This document shows, piece by piece, positions 1 through 8,304 of a DNA stretch of 64,000 nucleotides (positions are counted from its first letter, which is position 1; every line of letters starts with the position of its first letter). A model generated the notes under the pieces. That model had not been told where the DNA came from and ran no database searches. It was given only the letters and a program-made list of their open reading frames with translations. The stretch is taken from NCBI GenBank assembly GCA_003569365.1, contig BGOS01000022.1, forward strand, positions 1 through 64,000, read 5' to 3'. The translations under genes and the position numbers were made by a program. The stretch is from Anaerolineaceae bacterium. Its GTDB lineage: Bacteria > Chloroflexota > Anaerolineae > Anaerolineales > UBA11657.

Positions 1-525
1 CCGGCTCCAGCTCGACCCGAAGCGAATCGCCATTGGGGGCGTGAGCGCCGGCGGAGACCTCGCGCGACGCTGGCCTCGTCGCCCACGACCGCAACGAGGT
101 GTGCGGCCCGCGTTCCAGTTGCTCATCTACCCCATGCTCGACGACCGCACGGTGACGCGCACTGACCTCGACACGCAGCAACATGCGATGTGGTCGCCCG
201 AGAGTCAACGCCTGGGCGTGGTCTGTGTACCTGGGCCGGGCGCCGGGTTCGCCGGTACGTCTGCGTATGCGGGCCGCGGCTTCGGCGAGAGGACCTTGCA
301 GGCCTTCCGCCTGCATGGATTGGCGTGGGGACGCTCGACCTCTTCCACGATGAAGACGTTGCGTTCGCGAAGCGCCTGCAGGACAGCGGCGTGCTGTGTG
401 AGCTGCACGTGGTGCCCGGCGCGTTCCACGCCTTCGACGCCGTGTTCCCACGCGCTGGAGTCTCTCAGGTGTTCCGGCAGGAGTGGGTGCGTGTGCTCAA
501 GGCCGCGTTGCATCGGCCGGCCTAA
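1..525 (+). pseudogene. alpha/beta hydrolase (esterase/lipase) fragment, frameshifted
   Basis: The fragment enters from the left edge of the window. One frame reads RIAIGGVSAGGDLA, close to the GxSAGG nucleophile elbow of the hormone-sensitive-lipase-like alpha/beta hydrolases, and continues to QLLIYPMLDD, another conserved stretch of that family. After about position 210 the matching reading moves to another frame, where PPAWIGVGTLDLFHDED supplies the acid-residue region and VVPGAFHAFD the catalytic His region, ending at the stop near 525. All parts of the C-terminal two thirds of an esterase are present but not in one frame. It is either a decayed gene or contains base-calling errors. It lies beside other truncated genes, which favours real decay. 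Confidence 0.7.
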
Positions 526-605
526 CGGCGTTCCTTTCGCTGTGGCGAGCGCCCTGAGGTGAAGACTTTCCCACCAGCACTGGCTGACTTCGCTCCTGCG
601 CGGAC

Positions 606-756
606 TTGAATAGCTTGTTTGCTTCGTCCGAGGTCGCTCCGTTCGCCAAGACCGGAGGCCTCGGAGCCGTCAGCGCGGCGCTCCCGCGGGCGTTGGCCGC
701 GGCGCGCCACGACGTGCGCGTGGTTCTGCCGATGTACTCGCGGGTGCACGGGCCGG
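606..756 (+). pseudogene. glgA: glycogen synthase N-terminal fragment
   Basis: The reading from position 606 gives SSEVAPFAKTGGLG followed by ALPRALAAARHDVRVVLP, the ADP-glucose-binding N-terminus (KTGGLG signature) of bacterial GlgA-type starch/glycogen synthases. Only about 50 of the usual roughly 480 residues are present. Homology stops abruptly near 756, where sequence matching an IS91-type transposase begins. The fragment cannot encode an active enzyme. It is a remnant cut off by rearrangement or insertion. Confidence 0.7.
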
Positions 757-822
757 GTGGCGGGGATCGCGCTGCGCAAAGTGCAGCGCGCGACAGCGGG
801 AGCGAGCACAAGCGCGGCGGCG
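757..822 (+). mobile_element. internal scrap of IS91-type transposase
   Basis: About 65 bases here match, with only a few differences, positions 20317-20379 inside the transposase gene at the other end of the graveyard region. The shared peptide is VQRATAGAST. Both copies read on the plus strand. No ends or HUH motif are included, so this is a short internal piece. It joins the glgA fragment directly, which places an old recombination or insertion here. Confidence 0.75.
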
Positions 823-1105
823 CGAAGTTATTACCCCCCGCTGCATCCAGTGCCGAACTAAAGGTCTTTGTTGCAGAAAGTCTCTACATACGGCTTACGC
901 TGGCAATAATCGCGGTACTCTCACCAGAGTTGGAGCACTCTGCGTACTTCGCAAACCTTGCTAATAATAAAGTGGTGAATCACCTAATGTTAATCGTGCA
1001 AGGTCATTAATTTGCAGCGGGAAATTTTGGATTTGACCGGGGGTAACTGGGTCCAGCATTCCAGCTGCGCTGCACCTTGCCGGTTGCAATACTTGGGAGA
1101 CGGCC

Positions 1106-2695
1106 ATGTCTGATTGTGACATTCTCGTGATTGGAGCGGGCCATAACGCGCTCGTGTGCGCTGCATACATTGCGCAGGCTGGCTACAAGGTTGTGGTGCT
1201 GGAGCGCCGGCACAAGGCGGGCGGAGCAGTGGTAACCGAGGAGATTGTGCCCGGCTACCAATTTGACCTGGGCGGATCGGCCCACATCCTGATTAATCAC
1301 ACCCCCATCGTCAGTGATCTCAAACTGGCTGACTTTGGCCTTGATTATATTAATCTTGACCCGCTCTTTTTTGCGCCGTTCCCGGATGGTAAACACCTCA
1401 CCATCTGGCGCGACTTGGACAAGACTTGCGAGAGTATTGCCGCCATCTCGCCCCGCGACGCCGAAAACTACCGCAGTTTTGTTAACCGCTGGAAGCCCAT
1501 GGCTGAGGGCATGGTCGGTTCGTTTTTGAACGCGCCCACGCCGCTCAATCTGGCGCGTTATTTAGTCTTCGGGCAGGGGTTTAGCACCAGCGGCTTGGAA
1601 AATCTGCAAGAGCTGATGAAGGGTTACGGCCAGTTGTTGCGCCAGTCGTTTGCGGAGCCGCATGTGCCTGCGGTGATTGCGTGGATGGCGGCGCAATCCG
1701 GCCCGCCGCCCACCGAGCTGCTGTCTGCGCCGTTTGCATTGTGGCACCCGATGTATCACGTGAGTGGCATGAAGCGCCCGCGCGGTGGTTCCGGGATGCT
1801 TACCCAGGCACTGCAAAAGATGATTGAGGCGCATGGCGGACAGGTGGTGGTGGATGCACCGGTGGAGAGAATGCTGGTGGAGCGCGGGCGGGTGGTGGGC
1901 GCGCTAACCAGCAGCGGTGAAAGCTACACCGCCCGCCGCGCGGTTGTTAGCGGTGCGCATATCTTCACCACGCTCAAACTGCTGGGTGATCACGCGCCGG
2001 CCAAGGCGCGCGCTGCCATCGAGAAGGCGCGCGTTGGCAACGGCTTTGGCATGATGGTGCGCTGCGCGATTGATGAGCTTCCCGACTACAGCGCCAAGCC
2101 AACCGCCAGCAGCGACCGTGCACCCGGCTTCGACGCCGCATCCCAGCACATCGCCATGCAATTCATCTGCCCCGATCTGGATTATTTGGACCGGTCCTAC
2201 GGAGATTTTCTGGCCGGCCGGCCTTCCGCGGAGCCAGCTGTGATCGCCATGACATGGTCCGCGGCGGATCGCACACTGGCGCCGGCGGGCAAGCATGTTT
2301 TGTTTTTGTGGGGCCAATATTTTCCCTATGAGCTTGCCAATGGCGAACACTGGGATGTGATTGCAGAGCGTGAAGCCGAACGCATCCTGGCCGTGTTGCA
2401 GCGCTACGCGCCAAATATGACGCGCGACAAAATCAGCGGCTGGCTGATTGAGACGCCGCTCTATTTGGAGCGCGAGCTTGGCCTGCATCGCGGCAATGTG
2501 ATGCACTTGGAAATGTCTGTTGACCAGATGTTTTCGCTGCGGCCCGCTGCGGGCTTTAGCAAATATCGCGGACCCGTGCCAGGGCTGTACCTCACCGGTG
2601 CAAGCACGCATCCCGGCGGCGGAATCATGGGCGCGGCCGGCCGCAACGCAGCCGCCGCACTGCTGCACGATCTGACCCGCAACCGGGTCTGGTGA
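1106..2695 (+). CDS. CrtO/CrtI-like FAD-dependent carotenoid oxidoreductase
   Basis: This is a 529-residue flavoprotein. The N-terminus has a dinucleotide-binding fold, DILVIGAGHNALVCAAY, followed by LERRHKAGGAVVTEE. The C-terminus carries GLYLTGASTHPGGGIMGAAG, the FAD-binding signature of the phytoene desaturase superfamily. The GAGHN start, the TEE motif and the length fit the CrtO/PYROXD2 branch, which includes beta-carotene 4-ketolases of cyanobacteria, Deinococcus and Rhodococcus. That branch also holds many proteins of unknown substrate, so a carotenoid ketolase role is an inference that leans on the rhodopsin gene 247 bases downstream in the same direction. The ATG is preceded by a GGGAG ribosome-binding site. 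No other carotenoid or retinal biosynthesis gene is in the window. Confidence 0.7.
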   Translation: MSDCDILVIGAGHNALVCAAYIAQAGYKVVVLERRHKAGGAVVTEEIVPGYQFDLGGSAHILINHTPIVSDLKLADFGLDYINLDPLFFAPFPDGKHLTIWRDLDKTCESIAAISPRDAENYRSFVNRWKPMAEGMVGSFLNAPTPLNLARYLVFGQGFSTSGLENLQELMKGYGQLLRQSFAEPHVPAVIAWMAAQSGPPPTELLSAPFALWHPMYHVSGMKRPRGGSGMLTQALQKMIEAHGGQVVVDAPVERMLVERGRVVGALTSSGESYTARRAVVSGAHIFTTLKLLGDHAPAKARAAIEKARVGNGFGMMVRCAIDELPDYSAKPTASSDRAPGFDAASQHIAMQFICPDLDYLDRSYGDFLAGRPSAEPAVIAMTWSAADRTLAPAGKHVLFLWGQYFPYELANGEHWDVIAEREAERILAVLQRYAPNMTRDKISGWLIETPLYLERELGLHRGNVMHLEMSVDQMFSLRPAAGFSKYRGPVPGLYLTGASTHPGGGIMGAAGRNAAAALLHDLTRNRVW

Positions 2696-2858
2696 GTCGC
2701 TGGCCAGCACCGGCGCCCACGCAAAATAAGTGCGGCCGGCGCCCGTTGCAGGGGATTCCGCGCATTTATGCAGGTTTTGCCCCGCATTGGCTACTGGCCA
2801 TTACCACGAAATTCGGGTCGAGATAGTTAATTTGTTGGTTCGACGCCCAGCTAAAAAC

Positions 2859-2899
2859 CTTATACAGTCATAAGTACCGATCAGCAAATCTGTTATAGT
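2859..2899 (+). promoter_or_regulatory. candidate rhodopsin promoter with inverted repeat
   Basis: An inverted repeat, CTTAT-N6-ATAAG (2859-2874), lies just upstream of a -10-like TATAGT (2894-2899). The -10 is about 44 bases before the rhodopsin start, and a good AGGAG site precedes that ATG. No convincing -35 hexamer is visible. The repeat could be an operator, but this is inferred from position alone. Confidence 0.35.
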
Positions 2900-2942
2900 T
2901 ATTGCGAGAAGTTGAATTTGTAGTTACATAAGGAGCAGTATC

Positions 2943-3680
2943 ATGCCTACGTTATCTTTGTCCCAGTATCAAATTGTTTATAACTCGATCTCTTTTGCCA
3001 TCGCTGCCATGGGGGGCGCATTTGTCTTCTTTGTGCTGTCCCGGCCGGATGTTAACCCGAAGTACAGGCAGGCGATAACGATGTCAGCTTTGGTGTGCTT
3101 CATTGCAGGCTATCACTATTTGCGGATTTTCGAGAGCTGGAAGAATGCGTTCTCTGTTGCGGGCGGAATGTTTGCGCCCACCGGAGAGCCTTTCAATGAC
3201 GCGTACCGCTACATCGACTGGTTGTTGACAGTGCCGCTGTTGCTGGCTGAGTATGTAGCGCTGCTCGCGATTGATCGGGCCAAAGCCGAGGGCCTCAGTT
3301 TTCGCCTGATTGTTGCCTCGATACTCATGATCGTCACCGGCTATGTGGGCGAGGTGGCCACCGATGGCACGCGCGCGATCTGGGGCGCGGTGTCCACCGT
3401 TCCGTTTGTTTACATCTTGTGGGTGTTGTGGGGCGAGATCGGTGAGGCGATGGCGAAGGAGAGCGAGTACGTCCAACTTCTAATGCGCAATACGCGCCTG
3501 CTGTTGCTGGCGACGTGGGGTTTCTATCCCATTACATACATGCTGCCCATGCTCGGGGTTGCTGCGGGCAGCGCCGTGGTTGTTGTGCAGGTGGGCTACT
3601 CTCTGGCGGATGTGTTGGCAAAGGCCGGGTATGGCCTCATGATCTACCGGATTGCAAAAGCAAAGTCTGACGTAATTTAG
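2943..3680 (+). CDS. xanthorhodopsin-type light-driven proton pump
   Basis: This is a 245-residue, seven-helix microbial rhodopsin. Helix C reads YRYIDWLLTVPLLLAEY, giving Asp92 (proton acceptor), Thr96 and Glu103 (proton donor), the DTE pattern of outward proton pumps. Lys227 in LADVLAKAGYG binds retinal and Asp223 is the second counterion. His58 lies 34 residues before Asp92, as in xanthorhodopsin. The proteorhodopsin colour-tuning position is Leu100, predicting green absorption. Gly148, in the segment WGAVSTVPFV of helix E, aligns with the glycine that opens the carotenoid-antenna groove in xanthorhodopsin (alignment from memory). The start ATG has an AGGAG site at good spacing, and a strong terminator follows, so this is probably its own transcription unit. 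Antenna binding is inferred. Confidence 0.95.
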   Translation: MPTLSLSQYQIVYNSISFAIAAMGGAFVFFVLSRPDVNPKYRQAITMSALVCFIAGYHYLRIFESWKNAFSVAGGMFAPTGEPFNDAYRYIDWLLTVPLLLAEYVALLAIDRAKAEGLSFRLIVASILMIVTGYVGEVATDGTRAIWGAVSTVPFVYILWVLWGEIGEAMAKESEYVQLLMRNTRLLLLATWGFYPITYMLPMLGVAAGSAVVVVQVGYSLADVLAKAGYGLMIYRIAKAKSDVI

Positions 3681-3707
3681 TCCAGCAGTCCGAGTCCGAA
3701 TGGTGCC

Positions 3708-3736
3708 AAAAGGGCGCGGGTGACCGCGCCCTTTTT
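3708..3736 (+). terminator. intrinsic terminator after rhodopsin
   Basis: An 11-bp perfect stem, AAAAGGGCGCG pairing with CGCGCCCTTTT around a 6-base loop, ends in a T run. It starts 28 bases after the rhodopsin stop codon. The A-rich left arm means it could also work on the other strand. Confidence 0.9.
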
Positions 3737-4643
3737 CTATTAAAGAATTCTCAACTTGGCGGGTATTCCACCAAAGGTAAATAACCGCAGTGTGAGTGAG
3801 CACCAACGGACGGATTGCTTTTTTTTGCTGCGCCAGTACCTCGTTTATGTCTCGTGTCGTGGAAGGATTGCCCACGCACCAGAGATGAACCTCAGAAAGA
3901 CATTGGCTTCATGATTGTTCTCGATCTTTGGATAAAGTGTCCGGTGCCGGCTGCGGCGTGGCAGGTAATCCGCGCCCTCGCGTAAAAGCCGTTGGCTGGG
4001 TACGTTGAATGTTCCGGACTGGCAGGGCTGCGTTACGGCATCCGTGCAATTTGCTGTGGTTGGTCAGATCACGTTTCGCCGAACCTTTATGCCGGGCGGG
4101 TGAAAAATTTCCCCGCGCATCAGTGCGGCGGGCAGCGCATATTTTGGCGTGGCGTTAATTGACCGCCCCCTATTTAATCAACTTCTAACCTCCCCATGGC
4201 AAATCTTAACCCCGTGAGTCCTTATCGTTAATCTGCCAGCGCTAAATTCTGGGCGCTATGACGTTTCAGTTGGCTAGCAAGCGCGCGGCATCTGCACGAT
4301 GAGTGGGGTTGCGCTTGGTCCTCTTGGCAGGACCAAACTCCGCTGGTGGGTCGCCCAGCTCTCCGCGGCCTTGCGCGCTTTTCTGCTTTGGCTTGCCGAG
4401 TGTGATCAGCAAACCCGATGAAACTGTTTTCTGTGGCCGGTCACTAATCCGAAAATGACGCACGCCTTCCCGGCCGCTAGCTACCAGCTCATGGTTGAGG
4501 AAGCCGCTGGTGCGAGGGCGTAGTCATGTCCGGGACTCTGTTTGTGCGAATTCCTGCCGTTATTGTTTTTCTTCACCCCCGCTCTACACCGAACGCTCGA
4601 TTGCCGGGGCTAGTGCCGCCTGTGCGGTAAAAGGATAATTCAA
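3737..4643. other. intergenic region, no gene recognised
   Basis: About 0.9 kb without a convincing coding sequence. The open frames here are short and show no recognisable motif. Only the last bases, with an AAGGA site before the GTG at 4644, have a clear role. No repeat of other window sequence was seen. Confidence 0.5.
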
Positions 4644-5600
4644 GTGAAGCAACCCCCATCTGTTACTGCTGGTCTTGCTGCTGGTGCTACTCTGAGTGAA
4701 GCGACAGGCATCCCCCGCCTTTCTTATGCCGGTGAGGCCGATAAATTAACAAAAAAGGTCCTAATCTCTGCCATTGAATATGCCACCGGGCGGCGCAAGC
4801 TGGAGCAGCTTTACGCCCGGATGATTAACAGCCATGCCGGCAACAATTCTTTTTGGGAGGCGGCGCTCAACGCTTTGCAGGTCAAGCTGGTCTATAACCG
4901 CGCGCCATTGGCCGCCGTCTCTGCCACAGGCCCCGTGATTTTGATCGCCAATCACCCCTATGGCGTGTTGGATGGATTAACTATGTGTTATTTGGCCTCC
5001 CGGCTGCGGCCAAATTTCCGCATTCTGCTTAACGCCAGCCTTTGCCGCGAGGAGCGCATTGCCGAGCATACCCTGCCCATTGATTTTGCAGTCAGCGTAG
5101 CTGCCACCCGCACCAACATCGATTCCAAACGCAAGGCCATTGAAGTTTTGCGCGGCGGTGGCGCACTGGTCATCTTCCCGGCTGGTGCCATCTCCACAGC
5201 TATTTCGCCTTTTGGGCAGGTGACAGATATGGAGTGGAAGCTTTTTACCGCCAAGGCAATCCAAGCTACCCAAGCCACTGTGTTGCCGGTATTTTTTCAT
5301 GGCCATAACGGACGGCTTTTCCAGCTGGTAAGCCAGTTTAGCCAGACCTTGCGCTTATCACTGATTATCTACGAGGTGATAAAAAGGATTGCCCGCCCGC
5401 TGCATCTGCGCATTGGCGAACCCATTCCCTACGCAAAGCTGGCTGCTTTCAACAGCCGGCAGGACTTGATCGACCACTTGCGCCAAGTAACTTATGCGCT
5501 GGGTGGCATCCCCCAGCCCGACCCAGCGCGCTATAAACGCTATGAAAACAACTTTGTCCGCAAACTCAAAGCCAGCGCTGCGCCGGCTGTGGAGCATTGA
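4644..5600 (+). CDS. lysophospholipid acyltransferase family protein
   Basis: This is a 318-residue PlsC-like acyltransferase. The motif ILIANHPYGVLDG near residue 100 is the catalytic His/Asp block in the NHPxGxLDG form seen in the branch often called putative hemolysin. GGALVIFPAGAIS near residue 175 is the FPEG-like substrate-binding block, with Ala in place of Glu. These enzymes move fatty acyl groups from acyl-CoA or acyl-ACP to lysophospholipid or related acceptors at the membrane. The chosen GTG start has AAGGA upstream. The gene stands alone between two gene-poor stretches. The exact acceptor is unknown. Confidence 0.75.
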   Translation: MKQPPSVTAGLAAGATLSEATGIPRLSYAGEADKLTKKVLISAIEYATGRRKLEQLYARMINSHAGNNSFWEAALNALQVKLVYNRAPLAAVSATGPVILIANHPYGVLDGLTMCYLASRLRPNFRILLNASLCREERIAEHTLPIDFAVSVAATRTNIDSKRKAIEVLRGGGALVIFPAGAISTAISPFGQVTDMEWKLFTAKAIQATQATVLPVFFHGHNGRLFQLVSQFSQTLRLSLIIYEVIKRIARPLHLRIGEPIPYAKLAAFNSRQDLIDHLRQVTYALGGIPQPDPARYKRYENNFVRKLKASAAPAVEH

Positions 5601-6144
5601 GCTGCGCACACCAAGCTATCCAGGCAGATAGCCCAAGTATTTCCCACAATGACTTCAGCGTGAGCCCAGCCGAACGCTGCTGTTCACGCCCCGTCTGGGC
5701 TGGTGCCACAACAAATTGGGTCTTGCGGTTGAGCCTGCATTACAGCTTGCAGCGCTAGCTGCGCTCGCGCCAGATTGTTTGGCGCGCACGCCGTCCCCAG
5801 GTACTTGCGTCCAGCCGGTCAGCCCCAGCATGCTCTCAGTTCCGCAGGTTTCGCCCGGAAAAATCTTGAATAAAAAGAGCAGCAGGCTGCGCATGCGTCT
5901 TTGAACTCAATGACAGTTGGCGGGGTGGAGGTGAGCGCGAAGGATCCCTAAAATTGCGGGGGAGCGCATCAACGCTGGTGGCCGGCACAGCCTATGGCCC
6001 GCCATTGATTCCGCAGCCAAGCTCATCAATTACAAACGTGCTACGCTGCCCCGGACCTCCGGCGCTGCGGTGTATCATCTGAAGCTCGCAGCTGTCGCCG
6101 CCTCATCGGCGTTATTGTGGCAGCCTCGCAAGGGAAAGTCGACC
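5601..6144. other. intergenic region, no gene recognised
   Basis: About 0.54 kb with no open frame that shows a family motif. It must contain the promoter of the amine oxidase gene, but no strong hexamer pair was picked out. An AGGGA ribosome-binding site lies shortly before 6145. Confidence 0.45.
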
Positions 6145-8061
6145 ATGCCAAAAACCAAAAGCACTGACACAGCACGGCCGCTCCCCCATCCGCTCGATCC
6201 CTTGAGTGCAGCGGAGATCGAAACAGCGGTCGCCATTGTCCGGCGCGACGGCGGGCTTGATGACACGGCCTGGGTTGAAACCGTCGGTACGGCTGAGCCG
6301 GACAAGGCAGATCTCGCTGATCTGACGCTGCAGTGGCGCAAGGCAAACGTGTGTTTCTATGAGCGCTCGAGCGGCCGCACCTTCGATGGTGTCGCCGATC
6401 TGCTTGCGGGCAAGCTTGAGGCATTTGCGCACGTCCCCGGCGCACAGGCGCGCATCAGCATTGACGAGTTCATCGATGGCGGCAAGATGGCAGCCGCTGA
6501 CCCGCGGGTGCAAGCGGCACTGCGGAAGCGCGGCGTCACCGATTTTGACCGCGTCGTGATCGAGCCGTGGGCCGCGGGCAACTTTGGCATCGAGTCCGAG
6601 GAAGGCCAGCGCATCGCCTATTGCCACTGCTGGCTTGCTGCGGCTGACGGTGACAATCCTTATGCGATGCCGATCGCTAATCTGCATCCGGTGATCGACC
6701 TGCGGGCGCGCAAGGTGGTGCGGGTGGATGATTTTGGTGTTGTGCCACTGCCGCCGGAGCCGGCCAAGTTTCATCACCGCACGGCGCTGCGCACGGATCT
6801 GAAGCCGCTGCATGTTGTGCAGCCCGAAGGCCCGAGCTTCACCGTTGCGGGCCATGCGGTGCGCTGGCAGAAGTGGCAGTTCCGGCTGGGCTTCAATGTG
6901 CGGGAAGGGGTGGTGCTGCACCAGATCGGCTATGAGGATGGCGGACGCGTGCGCCCGATCATGCATCGCGCGTCACTGTCCGAGATGGTCGTACCGTATG
7001 GCGATCCGACCGGTGGCAACTTCCGGCGCAACGCCTTCGACACCGGCGAGTATGGCGTGGGCCAATTCCTCGACAGCCTGGCGCTCGGCTGCGATTGCCT
7101 CGGCCACATCCACTACTTCGACATGGCGGTTCACGACTGGCACGGTGCGCCGAAAGTCAAACAGAATGCTGTCTGCATGCACGAGGAGGACTACGGCCTT
7201 CTGTGGAAGTACTCGAACTGGATCACCGGCGACGTGACGAGTGCGCGCTCGCGGCGGCTTGTGGTGTCCTCCTTCGCCACCATCGGCAACTATGTCTACG
7301 GATTTTTTTGGTACTTTTATCAGGACGGCACGATCGGCGTGGAGGTAAAGGCAACCGGCATCCCCTTTCCGACGGGCCTCGCCGCGGGCGCGGCTTCCGC
7401 CTACGGCGAGACGGTTGCGCCCGGCATCACCTCGCATGTGCATCAGCATTGCTTCTCCTACCGCTTCGACATGGCGATTGACGGCGGGCGGAATGCCGTG
7501 CGCGAGATCGACTGCGAGGCTGCACCGGCCGGGCCCGCCAATCCGCACGGCAATGCGGCACAGGTCAGCGTGCGGCCGTTGGAGAGCGAGTTGCAGGCAC
7601 AGCGCCCGATGGATCTCGCAAGGTCGCGTTCGTGGAAAGTGATCAATCCGAACGTGAAGAACGCGCTGGGCACTCCGGTCGGCTATCAACTCGTGCCCGG
7701 CGTGAACTCGTTCCCGTTCTTGCGGCCCGAGGCGCATGTTGCAAAGCGCGCGGGTTTTATGTTCAACCATTTCTGGGCAACGCAGTACCGGCCGGATGAG
7801 CTCTTCGCTGCGGGCAAATATCCGAACCAGCACCCGGGCGGTGACGGGTTGCCCAAATGGACACAGCGCGATGCAAGAATCGAAAACGAGAATGTCGTCG
7901 TCTGGTACACGCTCAACTACCACCACCTGCCGCGCCCGGAGGATTTTCCGGTGCAGCCGTGCGTCTACGCCGGCTTCCATTGGATGCCCGCTGGCTTCTT
8001 TGACAAGAACCCGGCGCTCGACGTGCCGATGGTGAAGGATCAGAAGAGCAGTTGTGCATGA
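6145..8061 (+). CDS. copper-containing primary amine oxidase (TPQ cofactor)
   Basis: This is a 638-residue copper amine oxidase, which converts R-CH2-NH2 plus O2 to aldehyde, ammonia and H2O2. The TPQ precursor is Tyr383 in TIGNYVY; the residue after it is Val rather than the usual Asp/Glu. The catalytic base is probably Asp299 in NAFDTGEYGVG. Copper ligands are His433 and His435 in HQHCFSYRFDMAIDG and a third His in FNHFWATQY. Numbering is almost the same as in Arthrobacter globiformis amine oxidase. ATG 6145 is chosen because AGGGA precedes it and the earlier in-frame ATG adds only an unrelated 25 residues. No export signal is seen, so it is probably cytoplasmic. Neighbouring polyamine importers suggest putrescine/spermidine-type amines as substrate, which is inference. 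Confidence 0.92.
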   Translation: MPKTKSTDTARPLPHPLDPLSAAEIETAVAIVRRDGGLDDTAWVETVGTAEPDKADLADLTLQWRKANVCFYERSSGRTFDGVADLLAGKLEAFAHVPGAQARISIDEFIDGGKMAAADPRVQAALRKRGVTDFDRVVIEPWAAGNFGIESEEGQRIAYCHCWLAAADGDNPYAMPIANLHPVIDLRARKVVRVDDFGVVPLPPEPAKFHHRTALRTDLKPLHVVQPEGPSFTVAGHAVRWQKWQFRLGFNVREGVVLHQIGYEDGGRVRPIMHRASLSEMVVPYGDPTGGNFRRNAFDTGEYGVGQFLDSLALGCDCLGHIHYFDMAVHDWHGAPKVKQNAVCMHEEDYGLLWKYSNWITGDVTSARSRRLVVSSFATIGNYVYGFFWYFYQDGTIGVEVKATGIPFPTGLAAGAASAYGETVAPGITSHVHQHCFSYRFDMAIDGGRNAVREIDCEAAPAGPANPHGNAAQVSVRPLESELQAQRPMDLARSRSWKVINPNVKNALGTPVGYQLVPGVNSFPFLRPEAHVAKRAGFMFNHFWATQYRPDELFAAGKYPNQHPGGDGLPKWTQRDARIENENVVVWYTLNYHHLPRPEDFPVQPCVYAGFHWMPAGFFDKNPALDVPMVKDQKSSCA

Positions 8062-8304
8062 AAAAGCTGGCCGGCGCCCCGCTGACCATTTGCGCTGCAC
8101 AAAGGCTGGGTGGCGGATAGCGACAATTGGGATTTGACAGGCGCGGGATCAGGGAGTACGATGCGAGTGTGCAGGTGAATTGAAATGTCCACTCGTACTC
8201 ACTTGGGCGCCTGCCCCGGAATATTATTCTTGCCCCGCGATTATTTTGGCGAGCAACTTCATAGCGGCTAAGTTTTTCTCGCGTGCCCACAACCATTTAG
8301 TTTG

